Part shown: in pieces, positions 22,296 through 33,887 of the stretch
How positions within the stretch are numbered: position 1 is the first letter of the stretch
Layout: each line of letters begins with the position of its first letter
Assembly: GCA_022497145.1 (NCBI GenBank)
Contig: MU385877.1
Location: forward strand, 62,001 to 126,000
DNA length: 64,000 nt
Origin: Rostrohypoxylon terebratum
Taxonomy: Eukaryota; Ascomycota; Sordariomycetes; Xylariales; Hypoxylaceae
Direction of reading: 5' to 3'
Notes under the pieces: generated by a model
The model's database searches: none
What the model was told of the DNA's origin: nothing
The model's input: the letters and a program-made list of their open reading frames with translations, nothing else
Position numbers and translations under genes: made by a program

Positions 22296-24386
22296 TTATG
22301 GGATGTCCATGATCTTCCCAGGATTCATGATCCACAGAGGATCGAGGGCTAATTTGATCTGCTTCATGACGGCTAGCGTGTCCGGTCCAACTTCCCATAG
22401 AAGTGACTCTTTCTTACCCCAGCCGATGGAATGCTCTCCTGTGCATGTCCCCTCCATTTCTAGTGCTCGCTTGACCATGTTCTTGACGCATGTTTCGACC
22501 TTTTCGAGCTCGGCTTTATCTTTACGGTTGTACATGATGCTCTCGTGGAAATTTCCGTCTCCTATGTGACCTAAGATGCTGGCGAATAGTCCTAGGTCGT
22601 CCATTTCTTTCTTGCTGACTTCTATGATATCCGCTAGTCTGCTGAATGGGACAGCGACATCAGTTGACCCTAGAATAGATGTTAATATTTGTACTTCCTG
22701 TCTAAATACACGACTATTAAGGATAGCAAAGGTAGATAGACCGCTTCCTCGGTATGGCTTAGTGTATTTAGAGTTAGTTGGGGTATTGACTCACAAACTT
22801 CCTCGTTATTCTTCCTTAAAGCTAGCATAGACCACAAAGACTCCTTTCGCGCCGACCATAGGAGTTTCTGCTCACGCTCATCTTTAGCAAATTCGAAATT
22901 GTTACCCTTGTTGTTCTTAGCAATAGCTTGAACGCGGCTGATGTTCTCCTTTACCCCTGCCTTCGTCCCTGAGAACTTGAAGAATAGCGTAGGCATTTCT
23001 TTCCACACACGCGGAGCGGTCGCGCCCCCTATGTTGACGACTTTCATCTGGACTTCGTCCATGATTTCCATAGCTGCGACGGGAATTCCCGTCTGCATGA
23101 CCTCGGCGGCAGCTGAGGCAGCGTCGCGGATTGTAGGAAATGTTACCACTGCCACGGAGAACTCCTCTGGAACAACAGCAAGCTTGAGAGTGGCTAATTG
23201 TTCGTTAGAAATCGTAGTTAGTGTATCTGAAAGGAGATCACGTTACCTTCAGTGACAAGACCTAGAGTTCCCTCGGAGCCCACAAATATGCCGTTGAGGT
23301 TGTATCCCGCCGAACTCTTTCTCGGGCGTCTCCGCGTCTTAATAACTGTCCCATCTGCCAAGACCACGGTCAAGTTGATAATCCAGTCTTTCATAGTTCC
23401 GTATCTAACTGCATTTGTGCCAGAACAATTGGTGCCAATCATGCCCCCGATCTTAGCGCTTGGACCTGCAAATTGGTGTATAAGTTAATTCAGCTTCTTG
23501 CTATTTTAGTTATCGAGATGGTGTAGCAGTATTTCAAAGACTTTGAGGAAGCTCTTTGTAGAAAACAAGTCTCACTTACCAGGATCTATGGGAAAGAATA
23601 GACCACTGCCCATTCTACTCAGCTTTTCGTTGAGGTCTTGCCAGCCAATGCTCGGTTGGACCACAATATCCATGTCGTCCTTGTTGAATTGGATGATCTG
23701 GTCCATGTACGCAAAGTCGACACTGATGCCACCATAAGGAGCCGAAAAGTTCCCCTCCAAGCTTGATCCTCCAGAATACGGTATAATAGGCACGCGATAT
23801 TTATGGCAAATTCTGGCAATAATGGACACTTGTTCTGTTGAGCGCGGATACACGACAGCAACTGGCAATCCATCGGGGTTTACAGTTGACCATTCAGAGT
23901 ATCCATGAGCAAGAAGATCTTCTGGGTCTGTACTGATAATATCCTCTCCGCCGTTTTTTGAGATCTCGCGACGAATTTCCTTCAATGCCTAGAAGCAGGT
24001 TTAGTAAGATACCTGGAACATCATTTCCGACCCAAGTGGAAACCGCCTTTTTTTCTACGTTGAGATAAAGAGTATGTGCTTACGTCTTCCATTTCGTCTA
24101 GGGATGCGTATTGAGGAGTCGGCACCTTGCTGTCAAGGAGAGTGATCGCGCGCTTAGGAGGACCTTCAAGCGAAGCCGCAGCGAGGACGAACCCTAGCAA
24201 GCCGGCCGTGGACGAAAGGGCGAAGACAGAGCGGCCTGTCCATCTTGGGTTGTTTTTTGCTGCATTAGACCACGCCTGTCTAGCAGTAGACTCATTTCCA
24301 GTAACTGTCTTCCTTGATACTGGAGAGGTAGAATATCTGCGCCCCCAGGCACAAGGGAGACGCCCAGAAAAGCGTTTCAGTGACAT
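22296..24386 (-). CDS. DLD1: D-lactate dehydrogenase (cytochrome), mitochondrial
   Basis: FAD-dependent oxidation of D-lactate to pyruvate with electrons passed to cytochrome c, at the inner mitochondrial membrane; 567 aa. Exons are 24386-24084, 23988-23580, 23465-23247, 23193-22795 and 22669-22296. Residues 1-35 are rich in R, S and T with few acids (MSLKRFSGRLPCAWGRRYST), as in a mitochondrial presequence. A hydrophobic span follows (SVFALSSTAGLLGFVLAAAS). The FAD-binding PCMH domain shows PIIPYSGGSSLEGNF, KIGGMIGTNCSGTNAVRYGT and FVGSEGTLGLVTE. The C-terminal FAD-linked oxidase domain shows GHIGDGNFHESIMY and GTCTGEHSIGWGKK, ending LWIMNPGKIMDIP. Length and motif order match yeast Dld1. 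The join at 22795/22669 recreates EEVWSTDVAVPFSRL, supporting that splice. Confidence 0.95.
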
Positions 24387-27300
24387 TGGTACTAGATTTA
24401 AAAGGGGTGTTGAATTGTGTATGTATTAGGATGCATACATTAGATGCTGCTGTATTAATGGTCGGACTAGGAAGAACTAGACAAACCCAAACCAAAGTCG
24501 AGAACTCTCGAGTTACAACAACGAAACCATTCAGGGTCAAGACAGATCCCATATACACGATCAACTCAGTGTCCCTCGGGGCAGAAGGTAAAGGGAACAA
24601 GGTTTCCAACTCGACTCAATGCCAAGTTCTTCGTGAGTCTTAGGTAAGGCTAAGGCTGTTAGACGAAGAGAGTTTTCAGAAATCGCACTGGCCAAAAAGA
24701 AACAAATGCCTGGAAGTCCTTTGAAAGACCGAAAGGGGAAAGCCGAGGGTTGTGTTAGCGGGCGGGGGAATAAGCTTTCCTCCTATATAATTAAATAGGG
24801 GATAACAAAGAATAAGCAAGATTAGGCGTACTGATATATTCGCCTTAGTCCGACAGAAGCATGGGAACTAAAATTGAGAGAAACCCCAGAAACCATGGGG
24901 TCGGTTAGGTCTAATAATAAACATCTGTCACTCGGCTTATACGTCCCCGAATACGGCTGAACGAGACTAAGACATGATAGGATTCGTCAAGATCGAGGCA
25001 ACTAGCTCTGTTGGGTATCGTGGGAGGCACTTATGCCCTTGTCCGGACTCGGTGAGCCTACTTAAGCATATAAACCTGAGAGGCGTGTGACTCGCTGAGT
25101 AGACTGGGGCGCCGGAGCCGATCAGGGACCCAACTAGCCACGAGCTAAAGGGGCCGGAAGTCAAGGCTCCTAAAGAAGTGGTAGCACTTCGATTACGTGC
25201 AGAGAAAGGGGGGAGACAGGATGGGGAGGCCAGAAATGATGGGGAACTATAATGCTAGTAACTACTAGTATGGGGTTTCGGGAGAGGAAGGTATCCAGTT
25301 ATGACAGGAGACATACACGCGGTGTATGCCGAACAAGACCTATTTTAAAGAGGCATAAACAACCTACGGAAATGTTATACTGGGACGACTATGTAGGAGC
25401 CAATCCCACGATTGGAAGCTGGTTGCAAGCCCATGTTACGCCGTGCCATGTTATCCCTGGCTCTGGCAGAGTTGGCAGTTGGAAATGGGCAAAAAAGGCC
25501 CACAAGTACTACATCGTCGTTAGACCCCCATTGTTTTCTGCGTTACCTCAGAGCAACGAATAAGGGTCAAGGCCGAGGTATATGAAAAGGGGACCAAGAG
25601 GTGTGGGAGTCTGAGAACATCACTAGTGCTACTGTCTAGCGTCAGAAGGAGAAGAGGCGTAAAGAGACCGGTATAGTCTGCGATGGGGAAGTTGTCAGGG
25701 ATTGTTAAAGGAACGTTGGAGATGGCGGAAGTCGATGAGGTAAAAAGGAAAAAAAAAAAAGACTACAAGACTAAGAAGGCTGACCCTGGTATCTCCGTGG
25801 GGTTCATGCCACTAGGCATTACATCCATTCTACGAATAAGGTTGTCGCAAATTACATGTAGGTACAGCGCCGCTGCATCTATACGTATCGTAGGTGAACG
25901 TGATTCGACGTTTTTAGATGCTCTGGTTGATGAAGAAAGGATTCACTTACCATCTTTAGCTGAAGCACCCCAAGTTAAGTATCATGAGAGATGGTGTGAA
26001 TTGTCCCGAAAGTACTGTGTTGCCATTGGAACTCTGATTTCCAATATACATGCCAGATGGTCGGTACAGCACACGAGCAATCAACGGTCCAGCGTACAGC
26101 AACTCTTGTATTCCCGATGCGTTTGTCTCTTCGCATGGGTAAGACTTGCTGCTCAAAGCTAGCGGCCACCGGTACAAGAGGCCCAAACTAACATACTAGG
26201 TAGTATATTGTAAGGTATGAAACTGCCTGTATGGATATAGGGGTCCTCGGAAATCTCGAAAATACTTGCGTAATATTCGACGCTGTTGTGATTGGAGAAT
26301 TAACTTAATTTATCAACCAATGTAACGAAAGGGTATTTTCTCCGTATAGGTTCGATGAATACCTTCATGTGAGGGGCAAGTCAACACCGCTAGTCGATTT
26401 TTCGAAGGAAATGAGGGGTTGAAGGAAAAAAAAAACAATAATGTGGTGATGCAATTATCAATCGAGTCATTCGATCCACACAACCGATATGTGACCCCTG
26501 TATGATATAGACCATACATCTCGTGTGCTAGACTCTGGTCCTTGGATGTGCTTCGGGTAGATACATTAGGGCTTGTTTCGAATTTTGACGGCATATATGC
26601 AAGATATATGTGATATGGATACTATATGATAATGTCGGAACTGTCGGGCTTAACACCAATAATTATTATTGCCTAATGTACGATTAGAGTCGTGTAAAAA
26701 TGTAAAAAGAGTAGGATATTGGGTAAAGGTCCTACCTAGTATGCCACAATTGAGCCTGCTGTGGATGTTACCAGCCAATTTCTCTATGAGCTCGCAGTAT
26801 TAGATACATTCAGTACTTAGTATGGTTTCTGATACCCACGTAGGTGGCTCTCAAAACCCCCCCGACTTACTAAGTACAGGAGAGGCTACAGTGCATATGC
26901 CATACGTTGACCGGTATATGCGACACAAAACTGCAGATCCCTGACAGTAGGTAGTTTTTGGCATACTATATAGATTTAACGAATGAGGTGTGCACTAATA
27001 TCGTCGTCTCGCATATATGTACCTAGGTCTGGATGTGGTCTCTCTAAGCCTTGAAAGAGGCCGACTTTGGGCTTCACGTACCTTATGGGCGAATGATGCT
27101 ACACTTGCATCGCACTTGGCCTAGCTGGCGAAGACAAATGGATGGTCTATGTACGAGCAGCTTAGGATGGAAACAAATCCTGCGGAAACTCAATGAAGCA
27201 TGATTTTCAGTTGTCGGGAAATAACTCAAATTCGGCAGTATTTAGACCCGTCCCCTTGGAATAGAATGCTTCGGCGATCACTCCTTCACTCACTATACAA

Positions 27301-29920
27301 CACATATGGGAGAGAATACGTACCGAGGTATGTATTAAAAAGAAAGATAAGTAGTCTTCATCTTGCTGCATGTCAGAGCTACACGTCTCTTGACACGACG
27401 ACGATAGACCGGACACATGGCCTATAAGAAGCCAACGCTTTGGCACTAACATAAGCCGGCTAAAGAGCAAGAAATAGCGGCAAAAAGTAGCCAACGAGCT
27501 TTTGAATATGCCCTCGATCGATATTGTGCTCATCGAAGCCGACATTCTGTAGTGAAGTCGTCAGTCATCGCTGCGGTGTAACAGAGATGCCAAGCCACAT
27601 CGAATTGATAATATCATTAATGATTCAGCCTGATTCCGATCGCGTGTTGTCCTGAGTAACATGGACGACATGCTGCCATCCCGGGACTTGGGTGTCTACC
27701 CCAGACTTTACAATCGGTTGGCCACATCGAGAGCCCTGCAGAAGTCGTGGCCAACCCTTAGGTACCTGTCCCAGCCAGGGAGTTCCCTGAGCCACGGGCT
27801 TCCCGTGTAATAGAAGCTTAATGGGGCCTGCAAGAATCATATTGGACGACAGCGCCCTTGAGCCCTTTGAGTCTAGAATGTTTCTATGGAGATCAGTCCA
27901 TCCTGATTAGCGAGAGCGGGTGTTTGTTACCTCGAGTATCTAACGGCGTATTTTCTGTGCGCATGACTGATAAAGTATGTCCAATGTGCGCTCCCTATGA
28001 TCCCGTCTAGAAGAATGACATGGTCGGACTAATGCCGGAGTCTGACCAAAAAAACTCGTACGTAGCTCCGAAACGACTCGATTTTCCCCGATTCGCGAAC
28101 CATGCGTCTCATCATTCGAGAAGCTAGCCTGCTTGGCAAGATTACAAAGAGATCTTCCGAAGCCACGAAGTAGCATTTTTGAAAGAAGAAAAATAATAAG
28201 CAGGAAAATGATCTGCTGCATGAGTGCATAAGTACCTGAGATACTGGTGAGATCTTCACGTGACTGGTGACAAGGTACGGCCGTCTTGTATTTCATGGGC
28301 GTAGATATCTCGCTTGTAACTCACCAATTGCAACCAACCTCAACACCACGCTTACCGCCGGTTGATAATTTTTAATGGGCAGCCCCAATGATACAAATAT
28401 AGACTGCTTGTGAACCTGCACTGTATTGAGCTGACATGGCCTGCCCCTTTGGGTACAACAATAACGGACACCGCGGTACTTGGTGTTTTGACAAGTATAG
28501 TTGACATCACCACTATGTAGAGGTTGTGTGTCATCTCCGAAGCGGGAAACGGCCAAATGCGATGCTGTCAGGTCTCACAAGCGGATGGCTCGGACAGAAT
28601 ACGCCAAATGTCGGCTAGAATCTGGTAACAATCGGACCGCATGCCAAGATACGAAAGGAGAAGCAACAAAAGGAGCCCATCCATTATGCAATCCAAGTAG
28701 CTGTTGGTGGCTTCTTCCTGGGTGGAATTCCAGGAAAGCAGAGTATGGCTAAGGAAGAGTTGGGAAAGATACTGGTCTGCCCCTGTCTGCTTCTGTGGAA
28801 GGATTTGCTTGCTGCATGAGAGCAAGAAGAACAAGAACGCGTAATGCGTAGGCTACCACGGGAGTCTCTATGCCGGGACAGAATGTGAAATTGTGCTGTT
28901 CAGGCACAGGTCCTAGCCTGATTTGACGCCGCCTCTGCATAGCGGACAAGGCTTGAACGGGAAGCAGTAGGCGATGCTTGTCTGGACAGTGTAACCCGCA
29001 TACCGAGATACAACCTAGCCAGCCCCGATATTTTGGGTACCTTAGGCACTGTTGTGAAATATGGTGGTACTCTAGTAGATATTAGACAGGCACTGGCCCA
29101 TCCACCTTAGCTAGGTAATAGGTGTTGACGGAGATGCTACCTAACAGAAGAAAAGGGGGTATACCAAACGCCGTGAAGTTCGAACTGCAGTCACCGAGAT
29201 TTCAAGGTATCGTTTTATTGTTTATGAGGAGAAGCATGAATGATATGAAAGTTCCAAAGTCAATATGACTTTCGGGGGAAAAGATATATTCGTTGGTCTT
29301 CGTCCATAGGTAGCAGCTCGGTGTACGTGGGCGCGGCCTATGATTGGATTCTCGGTGTTTCCGGTCGATCAACTAACCACTTACGATTGCAGCGAGCGCG
29401 TTGTGTATATCTGCAATGTGATTCTTAGTGTGGTTTTTAGCGTGGTGGAATACAGATGAGGCTGATCGGGATCTGACGGTGCGTTAAAGAAGATGAGAGA
29501 AGGATCGGAAAAGTGAGCGCTGTGAGAGGTAAAGACAAAAAATCAATTACATAAGAGGCTGCGGGCGGTAGAAGTTCGGAAGCAACCTTAAGCTTCGTCA
29601 TAAGATTAGGTACGTACTATTATGTGCCAAGTAAAATATCCACATGCATGCATAATTGAATACCTTAGGTACCTAAGTCCCAGTACCTATTCCCGACATC
29701 TATCCCTCATCACACATCCACACTGCCACATGTTCTCAAGAAAACCCGAGGGCAAAGTATAGTATGGCCTAGTATTTTTCAATTTTCGTTCTTCTTGCAG
29801 AAAAGATTAGATTCCGTTCTGTGCATATAAGTGGGTCTTTTCTCCCAATTGAACTTGGAATATGATTTCCGATTCACTCTGATATTGCTTACCCTACAAG
29901 ACACACAAGACATCCCAAGA
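24387..29920. other. Gene desert, 5.5 kb, no supported gene
   Basis: Numerous short open frames of 60-159 codons lie on both strands here (for example 25683-26162 plus and 27625-27840 minus). None shows a recognisable domain, a plausible start with splice sites, or conserved-looking composition. TAGGTA-type motifs recur, and several short A or T runs are present. It may be decayed mobile-element or relic DNA, or simply long intergenic space. Confidence 0.5.
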
Positions 29921-29946
29921 CCTAGGCCCTAGGCCCTAGGCCCTAG
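29921..29946. repeat. CCTAGGC tandem heptamer array
   Basis: About 3.7 tandem copies of the 7-base unit CCTAGGC. Each unit contains the self-complementary CCTAGG, so the array can pair with itself in several registers. Confidence 0.9.
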
Positions 29947-30075
29947 CTATTGACGACCATAGAATTTGATTAAAAGAACAGACCGCCTTTTCACTTCTAC
30001 TTCAGCGGTACCCAAACCCATTCACTAAAATCCTTAAGATCACAAGACTGGAAAAAAACAGGTAGGTCTAATTTG

Positions 30076-30122
30076 TTACCTAGGTCCTAGGTCTTAGGTC
30101 CTAAGTCCTAGGACCTAGGTAA
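30076..30122. repeat. 47-bp hairpin-forming CCTAGG repeat
   Basis: A 16-base arm TTACCTAGGTCCTAGG at 30076-30091 is exactly reverse-complemented at 30107-30122. The arms are separated by 15 bases that are themselves nearly self-complementary. It ends 22 bases before the inverted-repeat element at 30145. Confidence 0.9.
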
Positions 30123-30144
30123 TGGAAGGGGAGGAAACAAGGTA

Positions 30145-30231
30145 CTGGTGCTGTCTACAATAACTCTCGACCGCACCCCCCGTAGGGGGGGTGCTGCGCA
30201 TTGATTAGCGAAACGGGCAAGATTAGCGAAA
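30145..30231 (+). repeat. Left terminal inverted repeat of the MITE-like element
   Basis: 87 bases that match the right arm in reverse complement with a single T/C difference (GATTAG versus GACTAG). Confidence 0.93.
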
Positions 30232-30386
30232 CCAGCCGAAGATTACCTTAAACCCTTTAATATATCGCTTATGATCATATATATTCTTAAAAATAAAGGT
30301 TATATTTACTTAAAAGAGTATGCATTTATGCCAGTATACTTTGATTTTATATGTAAAACCTACCCATTTATAAGTACCTCGGAGAA

Positions 30387-30473
30387 TTTCGCTAGTCTTG
30401 CCCGTTTCGCTAATCAATGCGCAGCACCCCCCCTACGGGGGGTGCGGTCGAGAGTTATTGTAGACAGCACCAG
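30387..30473 (-). repeat. Right terminal inverted repeat of the MITE-like element
   Basis: Reverse-complement partner of 30145-30231. The near-identity of the arms suggests recent insertion or selection or conversion keeping them alike. Confidence 0.93.
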
Positions 30474-31263
30474 TAACCGTGAATAACGACACTGCACGCA
30501 TATATAGTATTTGCAATGCATTACACATTACCCATTACACTGCTGTGACATGCGTCCTGCCCTACGCTGTCTTCATGTAATGCTACTCTCATATCTACCA
30601 AATGGTAAACCAGTATACAACCCCCCAGATTACTGTAGCATCTTGGCCGAGAGGTTTCAGGTCCTACGTTGTTCGTGGCGAGAAGACGATGGCCACGTTC
30701 GTGAGGTCGGATATTAAATAGCCAAGCTCCATTGACGTATGCGCATATCAGCCAATATCTGAGAGGCATGGCCAGTGATCAGGCAGGTTAACCTCGATGC
30801 GCTTACACTACACGAATAAGAACGACATTAATAAGTATGGTCATTCATGAAGAAAGCTGATCAGTAGACCGAGGACGGACGTATCAATTTGGCCATCACC
30901 TTCAAAAACGTAGCTACCTACCTAGGGCCTAGGCAGTCTGCTAATTTATTACGTTGAAATCTCCGATACTTAAATTCATGGAAAACGAGATACTAGGTAG
31001 GAGGCCTGCAAGTCAGAGCACCATTCTCATCTGAAACGTAACATGAATAATTCATACGCGCGAGAGCCAGATGTTGCGCTTATTGGATCTTGAGTAAGTG
31101 TGGTGCTATTTCAAGTTATCATAGTTTTCTCTTTTGAGGCTCAACCAAAGAATTCAACAGAGGTATAAATGATGGTTAGGGCCAAATTAGTTGCCTATTA
31201 GTGGGCCAGTTCTCTAAAGAGTACCATACCAAAAATTAGATCAACTGACGGAAAAAAAATTGC
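30474..31263. other. Intergenic DNA between the MITE-like element and the 5S rRNA gene
   Basis: No gene is supported. It contains another CCTAGGGCCTAGG motif near 30920 and short open frames without features. Confidence 0.5.
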
Positions 31264-31278
31264 AAAAAAAAAAAAAAA
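31264..31278 (-). terminator. Pol III oligo(T) terminator of the 5S rRNA gene
   Basis: On the minus strand an uninterrupted T run follows the 3' end of the 5S rRNA gene directly, the standard RNA polymerase III stop signal. Confidence 0.8.
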
Positions 31279-31398
31279 ACGTACAACACTGGGGATTCGC
31301 TGGTCGTCACCGACCCAACTACTAGTCCAGCGGTAGTCAGCTTATCTAGGGGGAGAGCGGACGGGATCCCGAGTTCTCTGACTCCTGTGATCGTACGT
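31279..31398 (-). rRNA. 5S ribosomal RNA gene, dispersed single copy
   Basis: A 120-base match to fungal 5S rRNA read from the minus strand. Recognisable blocks are GGGATCCCGTCCGCTCTCCC, TAGATAAGC, TAGTAGTTGGGTCGGTGACG and ACCAGCGAATCCC. The 5' end ACGTACGA pairs with the 3' end TGTACGT to form helix I, which argues against random decay. The internal control region (A, I and C boxes) is present and an oligo(T) stop follows. Filamentous ascomycetes commonly have 5S genes scattered singly rather than in the rDNA repeat. Helix II and III positions were not checked base by base, so a slightly diverged pseudogene copy is possible. Confidence 0.85.
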
Positions 31399-32285
31399 GG
31401 AATTTTCTGTTGCTAGATTGTTTATAAATCAGCACGTCAAATTTCACAAACATGTTAGACATCTCGCCCCTAGTCATAACTCAACTCAACTCACCTCACA
31501 TCTTCCTCGAGCAAAAACATGTTATATACTCATAGTCTGGTCCATCTGAATATACATGCCGTCCAAATGAAAGATGCAAACAGGGAAGCCTCGTGGGAAA
31601 ACGTGGAAATGGGAATAGGATTGGAAAGCTGTAGGTATTTGAGCTGGCCAAGCAAAGATTTGGACTGCGCAACCCAAGTCTCAAGAAGACCCTTACGTAA
31701 TCCACATATATTTTCACCACCGTTCAAGTGACAAGCTTCTAGATACGCTCATTCATCCGATCTTAAGCAATTCGTCTCTACGAATCTCTAGAATTGCGGG
31801 CCAAGTCTCACGGGAGCAACGATTATGATGATTTCATGTTATTTGAATGGAATTAAATTAAATTGAATTGTGTTTATAGATACATTCATTGACCCATGAC
31901 TATGTGCCTATTTAAATAAGCAGCAGCGGAACCAGTATCAAATATGCCTGGCTAAGATGTAGCTGGTGATTACTGATGCAGCCGTGTTTCTACTCAACAA
32001 AGAGCCGTTCCCAATACTGAGGGCATGAGCTCTGATGCTCGTAGTACATTTGAGAGTCTCCTTGCATGTAGGGACGACGTGTTGATGGGGATAATACTCG
32101 TCATAGCGATAGCGCTGGAGCAGCGTATTAGACTGCTACCCGTTGCCAAGGTACCGTGGCGGGAGTTGGAAGAACCTACCCGGTTGACTTCCTACGGTAA
32201 TAGCAGAAATATATCACCACCCTTGAGTAGTGAGTAATTTGGATCTGGTGGAATGCTTCGTAACAAGGGTCGCGATTCTCAGGCC
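31399..32285. other. Intergenic region, no gene seen
   Basis: AT-rich stretches (for example 31845-31880) lie between the 5S gene and the 3' end of the LRP1 gene. Short open frames only. Confidence 0.5.
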
Positions 32286-32960
32286 TCATGTTGCCGTCTT
32301 TTTGCTCTTCTTATCCTTATGTTTCTTTCCTTCCTTCTTCTCTTTCCTTTTCTTCTTCTGGGAAGCCTCCAAGTCGACCCCCTCAGCATTAGCTGCAGCA
32401 CTTGCTTGCTCCGAGGAGGCAGGATCTTCTGCTTTTCGTTTGCTACCGATCTGAGCGGCTCTGGCTTTAAGGGCAGCTTTGGCGCGCTCCTTGGCAATCA
32501 TCTCGGATAGTTGGGTGTTTACTTGCTTGTCGTTATTCTCGGCCAAATCAGCTTTGATGAATCGGATGGCGGCTTCCTTATTCAAGGTCTGGCCAGGCTT
32601 CTCGGGCTTCTCGGGGGGATTCTCAGCATTCTTGATCTTGTCGAAATACTGTCGCACGCGGGTAAGTTCCTTAAAGACAGGATGTCCCTTTGCATTCACA
32701 TCATTGAGGCGAAGGGAGGCTGGATACATAGTTAGAATAGGGATAGTTCATAAGGTTGAGATGATCCCGAGTGATGACTTACAGAATAACATAGATTCAA
32801 TAGAGTATGTCATGAGCACAAACAGTTTCGCCTTGTCCAGTAGAGGTAACTTGTTTGCTACATCCGAGATGTTACCAAGAATGGGCTGTAAAGCTTCCTC
32901 GAGGTTATCGATCTCATCGTCCAGACGATCTAACTGCGGCGAGATATTCGGAGGGTCCAT
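32286..32960 (-). CDS. LRP1: Exosome cofactor LRP1/Rrp47 (C1D, Sas10/Utp3 family)
   Basis: Nuclear exosome-associated protein that stabilises Rrp6 and helps 3' processing of 5.8S rRNA, snRNA and snoRNA; 203 aa. Exons are 32960-32783 and 32719-32286. The N-terminal Sas10/C1D domain shows LDRLDDEIDNLEEALQPILG and DKAKLFVLMTYSIESMLF, continuing after the splice with VFKELTRVRQYFDKIK. The C-terminus ends in a lysine-rich tail (KKKRKEKKEGKKHKDKKS) typical of RNA-binding nuclear or nucleolar proteins. ATG 32960 opens MDPPNISPQ, the expected N-terminus; the frame is open further upstream but without an ATG. Confidence 0.92.
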
Positions 32961-33737
32961 GACGCGCGGTATACAAACCTCCAAAAAAATCAAAGTGTCG
33001 GGTAGTTTGGTGGTGTATTGCGATTATTACGAAGAGGTCGATAGTTGAAAGGTCGAAGTTGAAGTCGAAGTTGACTTTGAAGTTGGAAAGTAGAATGTGC
33101 ACATCTATGAAAGCCTTTTTTTGTACCTAGTAGACAGCTGAAAGGTGATCAAACCTTGCAACAATCTTGTAATCCTGGAAATCGCGAATCGCAAACTCGG
33201 TCGCAACTGCAATTCAATAATTATGGCGGTGATTCAGGGCAAAATTAGAGTTCGGATAAAGATTGCAGCGCAGCGCATACCAGCCCATCCACAACTGTGG
33301 ATTTGTGTTATGGATCTATCTACGGGTCCTGGTTCGGCCAATTACGGCTTCCCTAATTCTGATCGGTCTAGCGCTAATCCTTGACCCGAACCAAGTAGAA
33401 GGGAAAAAAAAAAAATCAATGTCGACATCATAACCTTGGAAAGCAACCTTGAACCGACTACCAAGTCGCCGCAGGTATACGACAACCTTTCTATTCTATG
33501 ACCTTAACGGTCCAGGTTACTCTTTCTGAGGTATCGGCGTTGCTACGTTAGGTCATTATTTTCTAATATTCTGACTGGTCTTATTACTTCCTATATTTCA
33601 ATCTTTATATTTCCCTCAGATCTTCAAATCTCTAATGATATAGGATCGGCCGCAAGTTTATTGACGTTAGACTCGTCGTCTTACCGTCTGGTGAACCTTA
33701 CTTCGGCCGACCAAATGACATGAACACAAGCCTTTAA
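32961..33737. other. Promoter region between divergent genes
   Basis: This separates LRP1 (minus) from the ApbA-fold gene (plus). It may contain an unresolved first exon of the latter. The segment at 33040-33080 has GAAGTTGAAGTCGAAGTT-like direct repeats. No other gene seen. Confidence 0.5.
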
Positions 33738-33887
33738 CCTCCAAAGCTTTCCACCCTGTCTTCCAATCTCTTTCGTCGGCCGCTTTCGCGGGCTTCAGCG
33801 CGAATACCCAATAGAGCCGCGACATGGATTCACGATAGCCTGTTTGTGGGCCGGGGGGCCACCAAGTATCTTTCTGCTGTTGCTTCC

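Larger units (their letters stand above)
30145..30473. mobile_element. MITE-like non-autonomous DNA transposon with 87-bp inverted repeats
   Basis: A 329-bp element. The left arm 30145-30231 and right arm 30387-30473 are reverse complements over 87 bases with one mismatch. TA directly flanks both ends (30143-30144 and 30474-30475), consistent with TA target-site duplication as used by Tc1/mariner elements. The ends read CTGGTGCTGTCTACAATAAC inward. Each arm has a GC-rich nested palindrome of C6-GTA-G7 type at about 30173-30194. The left arm also has two copies of GATTAGCGAAAC at 30203-30214 and 30221-30232, possible transposase-binding boxes. The interior (about 155 bases) is AT-rich and has no coding capacity. 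The superfamily is inferred only from TA and the structure. Confidence 0.88.

Noticed and set aside
25683..26162. 159-codon open frame in the gene desert
   Set aside because: Longest frame in the region, but composition is erratic, there is no domain or leader, and it overlaps frames of similar quality on the other strand.
27625..27840. 71-codon minus-strand frame rich in G, P and W
   Set aside because: Looks slightly protein-like, but has no splice partners and no family match that I can name.
30145..30473. CRISPR array or tRNA pair as an explanation of the repeated arms
   Set aside because: The repeats are inverted rather than direct with spacers, and the genome is fungal; a transposon-like element fits all details.
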